A stretch of DNA of 64,000 bases from CAJMGO01 sp900557305 (lineage in GTDB: Bacteria > Bacillota_I > Bacilli_A > RF39 > UBA660), in assembly GCA_905212975.1 (NCBI GenBank), contig CAJMGO010000005.1, positions 1 to 64,000 on the forward strand. Reading direction: 5' to 3'. Under the pieces are notes generated by a model, which saw only the letters and a list, made by a program, of their open reading frames with translations, made no database searches and had not been told where the DNA came from. Both the position numbers and the translations under genes were made by a program. Below, piece by piece: positions 53,079 to 61,430 of this stretch. The first letter of the stretch is position 1; each line of letters begins with the position of its first letter.

Positions 53079-53534
53079 TTATCTAGATTTTCCTTTAGTT
53101 TCTTCGTTTTCATAGTCAAGTTCTGGGACTTGTTTATATACAATTTTTAATTTAATCTCGTGTTCAAGTAAATTTAATTTATTAATTAATAATTTTATAT
53201 ATTTTTGATCAAGATATTTGCTATATTTATATTCTATTATTGATTTAAAACGCGCTACATCATTTAAAGCTAATTTTAAATCAGTATCATCAGAATCATC
53301 ATCATCATCTAAAACATTAATTATATATTGAAGATAAAAATCTAATTTTTTCTTTATTTTTCTTTTTAAAACTTTATCAATAAAAGAAGGATTAACTATC
53401 ATAACAGAATTAACCTTAGATATTTCTTTTACTCTGTTTCTAGGTTTTACTTTATAACCATTTATTTTTCCTTTATTAAGCTTGATTTTAGCGTTTTCTT
53501 TGCTTTCTTTTTGTAATGAATACTTACTACTCAT
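53079..53534 (-). CDS. Hypothetical charged protein between trmD and rplS
   Basis: A 151-residue protein with a basic N-terminal half ('KIKLNKGKINGYKVKPRNRV'), an acidic stretch ('VLDDDDDSDDTD') and a helical end ('YSKYLDQKYIKLLINKLNLL'). No family recognised. The ATG after GAGTG overlaps the end of trmD. Its place in a translation operon suggests an RNA- or ribosome-related role, which is inference. Confidence 0.65.
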   Translation of the reverse strand: MSSKYSLQKESKENAKIKLNKGKINGYKVKPRNRVKEISKVNSVMIVNPSFIDKVLKRKIKKKLDFYLQYIINVLDDDDDSDDTDLKLALNDVARFKSIIEYKYSKYLDQKYIKLLINKLNLLEHEIKLKIVYKQVPELDYENEETKGKSR

Positions 53535-54207
53535 GATAATCACTCTTTTCCAATAAATCTTGCCTTCTTATTCTTGTTCTTTCTATACTTTTATCATATC
53601 TCCATTTATTTATTAACTCATGATTTCCACTTAAAAGTATCTGGGGTACTTCCATACCATTAAAACTTACTGGTTTTGTATAAACTGGATAGTCAAGTAA
53701 ATTATTATTAAAGGACTCATCTTTTAATGATTCATTAGTTATAACACCATCAAGTAATCTAACAACACTATCAACAATAACTTGACTAGCAATTTCACCA
53801 CCAGTTAATATAAAATCACCTATACTAACCTCTTCATCACAAAAGCTTCTTATTCTTTCATCAAATCCTTCATAATGACCACATAATATAATTATATGTT
53901 TCTTTTTACTAAATTCATAAGCTTTCTTTTGATTATATTTATGTCCCTGTGGAGTCATCATAATAACATACGAATCTTTATCTTTAATACTCATCAAGCA
54001 ATCATAAATAGGCTGTGGCATAAGTACCATACCAGCCCCACCACCATATCCATAATCATCAACTTTCTTATGTGGATCATTTGAATAATCTCTAAAATTA
54101 TAAATATTAATTTCAACTATATTATTTTTAATTGCTCTTCCAATTATAGACTCTTTTAAGAAACCATCAAACATTCCTGGAAAAAGAGTTAATATATCTA
54201 TTTTCAT
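53527..54207 (-). CDS. trmD: tRNA (guanine-37-N1)-methyltransferase TrmD
   Basis: This 226-residue SPOUT enzyme has 'DILTLFPGMFDGFLKESIIG', 'DDYGYGGGAGMVL', 'IILCGHYEGFDERI' and 'ISIGDFILTGGE'-type knot residues ('VSIGDFILTGGE'). It makes m1G37. It overlaps rimM by 4 nt. Confidence 0.96.
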   Translation of the reverse strand: MKIDILTLFPGMFDGFLKESIIGRAIKNNIVEINIYNFRDYSNDPHKKVDDYGYGGGAGMVLMPQPIYDCLMSIKDKDSYVIMMTPQGHKYNQKKAYEFSKKKHIIILCGHYEGFDERIRSFCDEEVSIGDFILTGGEIASQVIVDSVVRLLDGVITNESLKDESFNNNLLDYPVYTKPVSFNGMEVPQILLSGNHELINKWRYDKSIERTRIRRQDLLEKSDYHE

Positions 54208-54695
54208 TCAAATAACCCCTTTATTTCTTTAATAAATATTTTTTTATTTTCTAAATCAACTTTTTCTATAAATTCATCAATTTTTGGAACAATAAATTTT
54301 TTATTTTCTAAACTTCTAATATTTATAAAATCATACTTTTTACCAAAAGATATACTTTCAATCTTACCAATATATTTATCGCTTGAATATACATCTAAGT
54401 TTATTAAATCTTCATCAAAAAAACCATTATAATTAATATCAGATTTATTTACATAAACATCTAAACCTTTATATTTTAAAACATCATTTATATTATCTTT
54501 TCCATCAAAAGTTACCATATCATAATTTTTATGGACTCTATAAGTATTTATTATTTCTAAACATTTATTCTTTCCAATATATAATTTATTTCCTTTTTTA
54601 AATACTTCTTCTTTAAAATCAACATAAGATAATATTCTTACCTCTCCTTTAATACCATGAGTATTAACGATTTTACCTAAATATATAAAGTCCAA
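54204..54695 (-). CDS. rimM: Ribosome maturation factor RimM
   Basis: This 163-residue protein has the N-terminal RimM barrel ('YLGKIVNTHGIKGEVRI') and a C-terminal PRC domain ('FIVPKIDEFIEKVDLENKKI'). It helps assemble the 30S head with S19. The TTG at 54695 is preferred, 6 nt after TAGGTG; the in-frame GTG at 54704 is part of that site. Confidence 0.92.
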   Translation of the reverse strand: MDFIYLGKIVNTHGIKGEVRILSYVDFKEEVFKKGNKLYIGKNKCLEIINTYRVHKNYDMVTFDGKDNINDVLKYKGLDVYVNKSDINYNGFFDEDLINLDVYSSDKYIGKIESISFGKKYDFINIRSLENKKFIVPKIDEFIEKVDLENKKIFIKEIKGLFE

Positions 54696-54704
54696 TAGAA
54701 TCAC

Positions 54705-55430
54705 CTACTTACTGAGTTCATATAATATTATACTGGTAGCAACACCAACATTCAAACTCTCACATTTTTCATTCATTTTAATATAAATAAATTTATCACA
54801 AAGTTTTTGAATATCTAAAGATAACCCATTACCTTCGTTTCCCATTATTATAGCAAATTTATTATTTTTTTCAATACTTTTTATATCATTTCCACCAGTT
54901 ACTCTAGTTCCAAATATTTTGTAATTTTCTTTTTTTAACATTGGTATAATATCAGTTAAATTGCATCTTTTAATATTTAAATTAAATATCATACCTTGAC
55001 TTGCTCTGATGACTTTTGAATTATATAAATCAACAGAATCATTACTTAAAATAATTGTATCAAAAGAAAACGCTACAGCACTTCTTATAATTGTTCCAAG
55101 ATTACCAGGATCTTGTATCTGATCTAAAATAAGGACTTTATTCCCAATATCATTACTTTCAATTTTCTTACAAATTCCCATCATCTTTTGAGGTGTTTCG
55201 AGTTCACTTATGTATTTTAAAACATCATAACTTACAGATATAGTATCAATATTAAGTTTAAAATCACATCCATCTTCGATAATTAAAGTTTCTAAAACAC
55301 CTTTTTTATAAGCTTCTCTTACTAAATGTTCACCTTCTACCAAATATTTATTTTCTAAATCCCTATATTTTTTTATATTTAACTTTTTTATATCTTTAAT
55401 CTTTTTATTATCACAAGAACTGTATAACAT
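54705..55430 (-). CDS. TrmH/SpoU-family RNA 2'-O-methyltransferase
   Basis: This 241-residue protein has an N-terminal substrate-binding domain with 'YLVEGEHLVREAYKKGVLE'. The SPOUT knot follows: 'LILDQIQDPGNLGTIIRSA', 'IMGNEGNGLS', 'MNEKCESLNVGVATSIILYE'. The target RNA site (rRNA or tRNA) cannot be told. The start is the ATG after GGTGGTTATT. Confidence 0.9.
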   Translation of the reverse strand: MLYSSCDNKKIKDIKKLNIKKYRDLENKYLVEGEHLVREAYKKGVLETLIIEDGCDFKLNIDTISVSYDVLKYISELETPQKMMGICKKIESNDIGNKVLILDQIQDPGNLGTIIRSAVAFSFDTIILSNDSVDLYNSKVIRASQGMIFNLNIKRCNLTDIIPMLKKENYKIFGTRVTGGNDIKSIEKNNKFAIIMGNEGNGLSLDIQKLCDKFIYIKMNEKCESLNVGVATSIILYELSK

Positions 55431-55468
55431 AATAACCACCATATATATTTTATCATATTTTTAAGAAC

Positions 55469-55502
55469 AAAAAAATACATAGAATAATTTCTATGTATTT
55501 TA
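55469..55502 (-). terminator. Terminator of the frr-pseudopilin operon
   Basis: Minus strand AAATACATAGA / TCTATGTATTT, 6-nt loop, T run. Confidence 0.85.
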
Positions 55503-55514
55503 ATAAGATAACAA

Positions 55515-55958
55515 TTATTTATTGCAATAATAATCAACATTATAATTATATGTTTTTTTTGATTTCCATATAGTTATTTTTGTATCAATAGGTATATTTT
55601 TTTTTGAAATTGGATCATATATATCTTCATCTATATAGCCCTCTTCTACTAAATCACCTATAGTTAATACAAGACCACTGTATAAAGAGTTAATATCAGT
55701 ATTGCCGTTTCGTAAATCAGATAAATTTATTAATCCTTCATTTTCATCAGTTGTTTCATCAGTTGTTGGAAGTAAAAATTTATTATCAGATGCCCAAAGC
55801 ATTGCTGCAGATTTTATATTTTTAACCTGTGTATTGCAAAGATCTAACCTACTATTTTCAGAAACTTTATTTACAGCCAATACAGATATTACTGAAACAA
55901 TTGAAATAATAACTAATGTAGCCAAAAGCTCAATTAAAGTAAAACCTTTATTCTTCAT
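55515..55958 (-). CDS. Type IV pseudopilin (major-type)
   Basis: This 147-residue prepilin has the signal 'KNKGFTLIELLATLVII', Gly(-1)/Glu(+5), and a helix followed by 'DLCNTQVKNIKSAAMLWASD'. Two Cys (near residue 38 and at the C-terminus) may form the disulfide of ComGC-like pilins. It lies 5 nt after a second, related pilin, so the pair probably arose by duplication. Confidence 0.9.
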   Translation of the reverse strand: MKNKGFTLIELLATLVIISIVSVISVLAVNKVSENSRLDLCNTQVKNIKSAAMLWASDNKFLLPTTDETTDENEGLINLSDLRNGNTDINSLYSGLVLTIGDLVEEGYIDEDIYDPISKKNIPIDTKITIWKSKKTYNYNVDYYCNK

Positions 55959-55963
55959 TTACA

Positions 55964-56419
55964 TCACCTAGCACATAAATAATCTTCATCATCAATAATA
56001 TATTCATAATTATTATCTTTATAAACAATTTTAATTTTTAAATCAGAAGTTATTTTGGTTTCTTGATCATCATTATTTTCATTTGGATTTTTTATATCAT
56101 TACTTATATATCCATTTTTTTGCAAATAACCAAGAGTTAATATTAGTGTATTATAATTTTCATTATAATCATCACTTAATACAGTATCTATATTCTCAGA
56201 TACTTCATTTTCTTCCTTATTTGTTACAGGCAATATATATATATTATCACCTGCCCATGATTTAGTGGAATCTTTTATATCTGACATAACATTATGGCAT
56301 AAATTACTTTTTGATGAGTTTAATGAATTTAACACTTTTGTTGTTACGATTGTAGCAACAATACCAAGTACAACTAAAACAGCCATAAGTTCAACTAATG
56401 TAAAACCTTTGTTTTTCAT
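55964..56419 (-). CDS. Type IV pseudopilin (major-type)
   Basis: This 151-residue prepilin has 'KNKGFTLVELMAVLVVLGIV' and a layout similar to the next gene: 'SNLCHNVMSDIKDSTKSWAG', a 'TLGYLQKNGYI' segment matching 'TIGDLVEEGYI' there, and a Cys near the end. It starts 8 nt after frr, so expression is tied to a translation gene. Confidence 0.9.
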   Translation of the reverse strand: MKNKGFTLVELMAVLVVLGIVATIVTTKVLNSLNSSKSNLCHNVMSDIKDSTKSWAGDNIYILPVTNKEENEVSENIDTVLSDDYNENYNTLILTLGYLQKNGYISNDIKNPNENNDDQETKITSDLKIKIVYKDNNYEYIIDDEDYLCAR

Positions 56420-56427
56420 TTTAGCGC

Positions 56428-56970
56428 CTATACACTCATTAATTCATTTTCTTTAATTTTTGCTTTTTCATCAACAATCTTATTGTATTTGTTAATTAAT
56501 TCTTGAACTTCATCCATACCAGACTTTATATCATCTTCAGGTATTTCTAGTTTTTTTATGTCATTATTTGCATCTTGTCTTATGTTTCTAAGTGCAATTT
56601 TTGCATCTTCAGCAATTCCTTTTGCTTGTTTAACATATTCACGTCTTGTATCCTCTGTAAGTGGAGGTATATTTAAAATTATTACCTCGCCATTATTATT
56701 TGGAGTTAAACCGATATTTGCTTCATAAATTCCTTTTTCAATAGCAGATAAACATCCTTTATCAAAAGGTTTAATTGATAGTTGTCTTGCTTCTGGAATA
56801 GAAATGTTAGCAAGCTGTTTAAGTGGTGTATCCACTCCATAATATAAAACCATAACATGATCTAAAATATTAGGATTAGCTCTTCCTGCTCTAATATTAG
56901 TAAATCTTTTTTCCATATTTTCTATAGCATTTTGCATTTTTTCTTCTGTTAATAATAAAATATCATCCAT
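56428..56970 (-). CDS. frr: Ribosome recycling factor
   Basis: This 180-residue RRF has 'NIRAGRANPNILDHVMVLYY', 'LKQLANISIPEARQLSIKPF' and 'IILNIPPLTEDTRREYVKQA'. It splits post-termination ribosomes with EF-G. It heads the transcript with the two pseudopilins. Confidence 0.97.
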   Translation of the reverse strand: MDDILLLTEEKMQNAIENMEKRFTNIRAGRANPNILDHVMVLYYGVDTPLKQLANISIPEARQLSIKPFDKGCLSAIEKGIYEANIGLTPNNNGEVIILNIPPLTEDTRREYVKQAKGIAEDAKIALRNIRQDANNDIKKLEIPEDDIKSGMDEVQELINKYNKIVDEKAKIKENELMSV

Positions 56971-56996
56971 TATTTTTTCCTACCTTTCTTGACATA

Positions 56997-57025
56997 ATTA
57001 TATTATATAAAATACTTTTATACAA
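56997..57025 (-). promoter_or_regulatory. Sigma-A promoter of frr
   Basis: Minus strand: TTGTAT, 17 nt, TATAAT, just after the rnfB stop. Confidence 0.65.
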
Positions 57026-57026
57026 G

Positions 57027-57281
57027 TTATTTTTCAATATATTTTTCCATATTTTTTAAAGCATCCCCTCTTAAAGGTTTGCACTTTTTATAATTCATAA
57101 CATCTTGCTCCATTGCCTTTTCCATACCTGCGCAACTACCATACCCACACGCTCCACAATTATATCCTGGCAAATATTTTAAAAAATCTTTCTTTTTCTT
57201 TTTATTAAAGCATTTATCTAAAATATATAAAATTATTCCTAATATAAAAGCTATAAATGTAGAAATAATAATACCTTTCAT
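57027..57281 (-). CDS. rnfB: Minimal RnfB (single 4Fe-4S domain, no ferredoxin domain)
   Basis: This 84-residue protein has the RnfB N-terminal helix (about 3-21) and the first cluster motif, C42, C45, C50, C67 ('LPGYNCGACGYGSCAGMEKA'). It ends there. RnfB normally continues with ferredoxin-type 4Fe-4S repeats (190-330 residues in all), which pass electrons from ferredoxin. Only 56 nt separate it from frr, so the missing part is not merely out of frame. GGAGAAAGGATAT precedes the ATG. Confidence 0.85.
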   Translation of the reverse strand: MKGIIISTFIAFILGIILYILDKCFNKKKKKDFLKYLPGYNCGACGYGSCAGMEKAMEQDVMNYKKCKPLRGDALKNMEKYIEK

Positions 57282-57406
57282 ATATCCTTTCTCCTTTTAC
57301 ATTTTTTATTACAATCTAAACAACTATGTTTTAATTTATTATGTTTATATAATATAATGTTTAGAATAATAAGCAATAAAATTAAACAATATACAACTAT
57401 AATCAT
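57278..57406 (-). CDS. 42-residue Cys-rich membrane peptide in the rnf operon
   Basis: One hydrophobic helix ('VVYCLILLLIILNIILY') followed by a basic tail with C-x2-C-x3-C ('SCLDCNKKCKRRK'). Its ATG overlaps the rnfA stop (TAATG), with GAGGTATATTT as ribosome binding site, and its stop overlaps rnfB (4 nt). The tight coupling argues that it is real. It resembles FeoB-associated Cys-rich membrane peptides in shape. It may help cluster loading or electron transfer; inference. Confidence 0.7.
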   Translation of the reverse strand: MIIVVYCLILLLIILNIILYKHNKLKHSCLDCNKKCKRRKDI

Positions 57407-57972
57407 TAAATATACCTCGTAAATAAAATTGACATAATACCAGCAGTAATAAAAGCTATTGGATATCCCTTCATACATTTAGGAATACATGATGAATCTA
57501 TTTTTTCTCTAAGACAAGAAAAAATATAAATAACGAGTGTAAATCCAAGACTACTACCTAAACTATAACTAATCATTTCAAGAAAACTATAGCCATTATT
57601 AATATTTAAAAGTACAACACCAAGTACTGCACAGTTAGTAGTAATTAAAGGAAGATATATGCCTAGTGCTTTATGAAGAGATGGAATAAATCTTTTCATT
57701 AAAATATCTAAAATTTGAACAAAAGAAGAAATGACTAATATAAAAATTAAGGTTTGAAGATATTCACTATTTGTTGGAACAAGTAAGTAATAATTTATAA
57801 AATATGTAATAATTGATGATAGTGTTATAACAATCATAACTGATAATCCCATACCAACTGCATTTTTCCTATTACCTGAATTGCCAATAAATGGGCAAAG
57901 CCCTAAAAATTTAGATAAAACGACATTTTCTCCAATTAAACTAGTTATAAAAATACTAATTAAATTTCCCAT
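57406..57972 (-). CDS. rnfA: Rnf complex subunit RnfA
   Basis: This 188-residue, six-helix protein has 'GENVVLSKFLGLCPFIGNSG' and 'IYLPLITTNCAVLGVVLLN', each with the Cys that ligates the intramembrane iron site shared with RnfE. It has the typical length. Translation is nearly coupled to rnfE (1-nt gap). Confidence 0.95.
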   Translation of the reverse strand: MGNLISIFITSLIGENVVLSKFLGLCPFIGNSGNRKNAVGMGLSVMIVITLSSIITYFINYYLLVPTNSEYLQTLIFILVISSFVQILDILMKRFIPSLHKALGIYLPLITTNCAVLGVVLLNINNGYSFLEMISYSLGSSLGFTLVIYIFSCLREKIDSSCIPKCMKGYPIAFITAGIMSILFTRYI

Positions 57973-57973
57973 T

Positions 57974-58600
57974 TTATATTTTCCTTTCTTTTATATAATT
58001 TATAATACATAAAATAATTCCTACAGTTAAAAAAGCACCAGATGGACTAATAAATAATGAATTTGGTAGAATTTTGATATTTGGAATAACTCTAAGTATT
58101 AGTTTAAAATTAAGAACAGAGCTTAAATTATTAACAAGCGTTAATGTTCCGTTTCCAAGTAACTCTCTTACAGCACCAATTAAACAAATTGAAAATGTAT
58201 AACCTAATCCAATTCCTATAGCATCAAAAATACTTGTCTTAACAGATGATTTAGAATAAACGCTTATAGATCTTCCTAGTATAATACAATTTACAACAAT
58301 CAAAGGTAGATATATACCAAGAATATTATAAAGTGGTTCAATATATTTTTTAAGTAACATTTCAAGGATAGTTACAAAAGAAGCTATTATTACAATATAT
58401 ACTGGTGTTTTAACATTATCAGGAACAATATTTTTGAGTAAAGATACTATTATACTAGTTAATACAAGAACAATTAATACACAAATCCCCATCATATAAG
58501 ATGATTCAAAATTTGTTGTAATTGCTAATGTCGAGCATAATCCTAGCATGAGAACAAACACAGGATTTTCTTTAAATATTCCATTTATAATTTTTTTCAT
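57974..58600 (-). CDS. rnfE: Rnf complex subunit RnfE
   Basis: This 208-residue homologue of RnfA has 'NPVFVLMLGLCSTLAITTN' and 'IYLPLIVVNCIILGRSISVY' (iron-ligating Cys). The start is the ATG after AGGAGGATTACA; the longer frame upstream belongs to the 32-residue gene it overlaps by 4 nt. Confidence 0.94.
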   Translation of the reverse strand: MKKIINGIFKENPVFVLMLGLCSTLAITTNFESSYMMGICVLIVLVLTSIIVSLLKNIVPDNVKTPVYIVIIASFVTILEMLLKKYIEPLYNILGIYLPLIVVNCIILGRSISVYSKSSVKTSIFDAIGIGLGYTFSICLIGAVRELLGNGTLTLVNNLSSVLNFKLILRVIPNIKILPNSLFISPSGAFLTVGIILCIINYIKERKI

Positions 58601-58695
58601 TGTAATCCTCCTGTTAGTAAATTTACTAAATAAATAGCAATAGAACAAATTAAAACAGATAATGTTAAAACAATAATACTTTTATATTTATGCAT
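58597..58695 (-). CDS. 32-residue membrane peptide between rnfD-G and rnfE
   Basis: A single-helix peptide ('YKSIIVLTLSVLICSIAIYL') with a strong AGGAGGAATTGAA site. Its stop overlaps the rnfE start (ATGA), and its start is 1 nt from the stop of the RnfD-RnfG fusion. It sits exactly where rnfG is found in the canonical C-D-G-E-A-B order. It looks like the membrane anchor of RnfG left as a separate peptide. Confidence 0.65.
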   Translation of the reverse strand: MHKYKSIIVLTLSVLICSIAIYLVNLLTGGLQ

Positions 58696-58696
58696 T

Positions 58697-60118
58697 TCAA
58701 TTCCTCCTATAATCAATTATTGTATTTTTTATCATACTTTTTATAGCACTTGATGATACTGTTGCGCCACTTATTGTATCAACCTCATTAATATTATTTT
58801 GATTTTTAATTAATTTGTCTATATATTTTTCATTTTCAATTTTTTGATAATAACTTGCAGTTTCATTATTCTCAATTACTTCAAAATTTACGATTTTATT
58901 ATTTGAAAAAGTTGCTTTTCCTTTTATTAAACCACCGTGTCCTTTTTCAGATACAGTATAAATTGTCTTATTTTTTTCTTTTACAATATTTAAAATATTA
59001 AATGTGTTCGACTTATTTGGATGTTTAATATTATACGATATTTTATAACATATACATAAAGATACTAACATTAAAATCAATATATAAGATAAAGCCTTTT
59101 TAAATGAACTACCATTTGTAATACCAATTCTATCTAAAATTGGTACAAACATATTAAGAGTTAAAATACTAGTCATAACCCCTTCTGGTAAATTTGATAA
59201 ATATCTAAATACAACAGTTAATATTCCAAGACAAATTCCATAAATAACCTCTCCTACTGTAGTAACTGGTGAAGTAACTGGATCATCTGCCATAAAAATA
59301 GCTCCAAATAACAAACCACCACTTAATATCTGAAAAATTGGATACCATATACCAAAACCATTAAATACTCCAATAATATATGTCATTAAAAATACTGTTC
59401 CAATATAAAATACTGGTATTTTCCATTTAATGACTTTCTTATAACTTAAGAAAATAAATGCAATGATGCAAAGTAAAGCACTAGTTTCGCCAATTGAACC
59501 TGGAATAGTTCCAATAAAAAAGTTATTTAAATTACCATATGGCTTAATTACCGTATCATAATTTATAGTTGATACAGCAGAATAATTTTTAAGAGGCGTT
59601 GCACTACTAATAGCATCTAATTCATATTTATTTAAATACCCTCCTCTTGAATCAATTAATGATCCATACATAGTAATTACAAATAGTCCTCCAATAAGTG
59701 CTGGATTAAATATATTATTACCAAAACCTCCATATATCAATTTACCAACAAAAATTGCTATAATACAACCTATAATAAGTACATAAAGTGGCGTATTTAT
59801 AGGTAAAATTAGTGAAAGAAATATACCTGTTATATAAGGATAACTATTTTTCAGAGAGTCAATTACATTCTTTTCTTTTTTTATAAACTTAAAGTATATA
59901 AATTCAACTAAAGTTGTAGTAATCATTCCAGTTATTATAAAAATCAATGGATACAACATTCCTATTATATTTACATAACCTTTTATATATGGAATAACAC
60001 CATTTTTGTAAAATGAAAATAATATTATAGGTAATAAAGAAAACAAGAGATATTTCATCATTTTAGAAATACTATTGTCACTTTTTATAAATGGCCTACT
60101 AGATTTTATGATTTTCAT
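58697..60118 (-). CDS. RnfD-RnfG fusion protein
   Basis: This 473-residue protein has an RnfD part (about residues 1-360, roughly nine helices) with a flavinylation site at T174 in 'DAISSATPLKNY'. A C-terminal FMN-binding domain as in RnfG follows (about 386-468) with 'DTISGATVSSSAI', T453 as acceptor. In other organisms these are two subunits. The last RnfD helix (341-359) would deliver the FMN domain to the outside. ApbE (6282-7298) is the expected modifying enzyme. It overlaps rnfC by 20 nt. Confidence 0.9.
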   Translation of the reverse strand: MKIIKSSRPFIKSDNSISKMMKYLLFSLLPIILFSFYKNGVIPYIKGYVNIIGMLYPLIFIITGMITTTLVEFIYFKFIKKEKNVIDSLKNSYPYITGIFLSLILPINTPLYVLIIGCIIAIFVGKLIYGGFGNNIFNPALIGGLFVITMYGSLIDSRGGYLNKYELDAISSATPLKNYSAVSTINYDTVIKPYGNLNNFFIGTIPGSIGETSALLCIIAFIFLSYKKVIKWKIPVFYIGTVFLMTYIIGVFNGFGIWYPIFQILSGGLLFGAIFMADDPVTSPVTTVGEVIYGICLGILTVVFRYLSNLPEGVMTSILTLNMFVPILDRIGITNGSSFKKALSYILILMLVSLCICYKISYNIKHPNKSNTFNILNIVKEKNKTIYTVSEKGHGGLIKGKATFSNNKIVNFEVIENNETASYYQKIENEKYIDKLIKNQNNINEVDTISGATVSSSAIKSMIKNTIIDYRRN

Positions 60119-61331
60119 TTACCTCACTCCTTGCTTTTTCAACATATTCTCTTAAATTGATTTTAGCTGGGCAAATATATGAACAAATACCACAACCGAT
60201 ACATCTATTTACATTAAGTTTTCTTAATTCATTGATATTATTAATATTGTCTTTTATTAAAACAGGATATATTTTAGCTGGACAATTTTCAATACACTTT
60301 CCACATCTTATACATTTTAAAACACTATTTTCTTTTATGGGCGATATTGCTATAAAAGAAGAAAAAGAGGCAGTTACAGAAACATCATCTGTTTCTAAAT
60401 TATATCCCATCATAGGGCCAGATGAAATAATGGTAACTTTATTATTCTTATATCCACCTATAAAACTAAGAATATCTTGTATGCTTGTACCAAATTTCAC
60501 CTTAATATTACATGGATTATTTAATTCATCACCTGTAAAAGTTACAATTCTATCAATTAGAGGTTTATTAAAAAAAACAGCTTCATAGATTGAATATATG
60601 GTTGAAACATTGTTAATTATAATTCCTTTTTCAATTGTATGCTTATCATAATCAGTATGTTTAATATACCTAACCAAATTTCTACTCCATCCCATCGGAT
60701 AAAAATCAGGTATAATTACAAATTTAATTTTTTTATTCCCAGATAATTTAGTTCTTATTATTTCTTTTAAATACTTATCTTTACCTTTTATTGCTATAAA
60801 ACACTCTTGTATTTCAAATATATCTATCATAAGTTCTAATATTTCAATTATGTTATCAAAATAATTAATCATAATTGTATAATCACAAGTATTATATGGT
60901 TCACACTCTACACCATTAATAATTAATGTTTTTATATCAGAATTTTCATATTTTAAATATGTTGGATACATTGCTCCACTTAATCCAACAATCCCTTTAT
61001 TTTTAATTAAATCAATAAATTCTTGCTTATTTTTGATAATATTCTTTTTTTTAATATAATCTAAGGTTTCTTTTCCATCATTTTCTATCATTATATATTT
61101 GCAATCAATAGATTTAACTTTACCACTTACACTTGAAAAAAGAGGCAAATCATATTTAGTACATTTTCCTATTATACTTCCTACATTAACAGAATCTTCC
61201 TTTTTTAAAACACATTCATAATTTAATTTTCCTTGAATAAGTGGTATTCTTACGATTTTAGGTTTGTTAAAATAAGATAATTTATTATTTGTAGACATAT
61301 CTTTTTTACCATCTAATTTTATTCCAAGCAT
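60099..61331 (-). CDS. rnfC: Rnf complex subunit RnfC
   Basis: This 410-residue soluble subunit has an N-terminal barrel-sandwich region, the NADH/FMN Rossmann-like part with 'LIINGVECEPYNTCDY', and two 4Fe-4S sites 'CIRCGKCIENCPAKIYP' and 'CIGCGICSYICPAKI'. The usual Gly-rich 'GGAGFPT' reads 'SGAMYPT' here, a notable change near the nucleotide site. The start is the ATG after GGTGATTATT. Confidence 0.92.
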   Translation of the reverse strand: MLGIKLDGKKDMSTNNKLSYFNKPKIVRIPLIQGKLNYECVLKKEDSVNVGSIIGKCTKYDLPLFSSVSGKVKSIDCKYIMIENDGKETLDYIKKKNIIKNKQEFIDLIKNKGIVGLSGAMYPTYLKYENSDIKTLIINGVECEPYNTCDYTIMINYFDNIIEILELMIDIFEIQECFIAIKGKDKYLKEIIRTKLSGNKKIKFVIIPDFYPMGWSRNLVRYIKHTDYDKHTIEKGIIINNVSTIYSIYEAVFFNKPLIDRIVTFTGDELNNPCNIKVKFGTSIQDILSFIGGYKNNKVTIISSGPMMGYNLETDDVSVTASFSSFIAISPIKENSVLKCIRCGKCIENCPAKIYPVLIKDNINNINELRKLNVNRCIGCGICSYICPAKINLREYVEKARSEVNENHKI

Positions 61332-61347
61332 AATAATCACCATATTA

Positions 61348-61377
61348 ATTATACTATTTTACTTATACAAAAATCAA
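61348..61377 (-). promoter_or_regulatory. Candidate sigma-A promoter of the rnf operon
   Basis: Minus strand: TTGATT, 18 nt, TATAAT, 16 nt before the rnfC ATG. Confidence 0.5.
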
Positions 61378-61401
61378 GAAAACCTAATCACAAAGTAAAA
61401 C

Positions 61402-61430
61402 AAAAAAATTAGGATAATCCTAATTTTTTA
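61402..61430 (-). terminator. Terminator between the 61431 gene and rnfC
   Basis: AAAAATTAGGA / TCCTAATTTTT stem with a 3-nt loop. Confidence 0.75.

Noticed and set aside
56971..57026. Frameshifted ferredoxin part of RnfB
   Set aside because: Only 56 nt lie between rnfB and frr and they contain the frr promoter; no Cys-rich frame exists there.
57278..57478. Longer, 66-codon version of the Cys-rich micro-ORF
   Set aside because: Its first 24 codons lie within rnfA; the internal ATG with GAGGT site and TAATG overlap is the better start.
60157..60588. 143-codon frame on the + strand
   Set aside because: Antisense to the Fe-S end of rnfC; no start signal.
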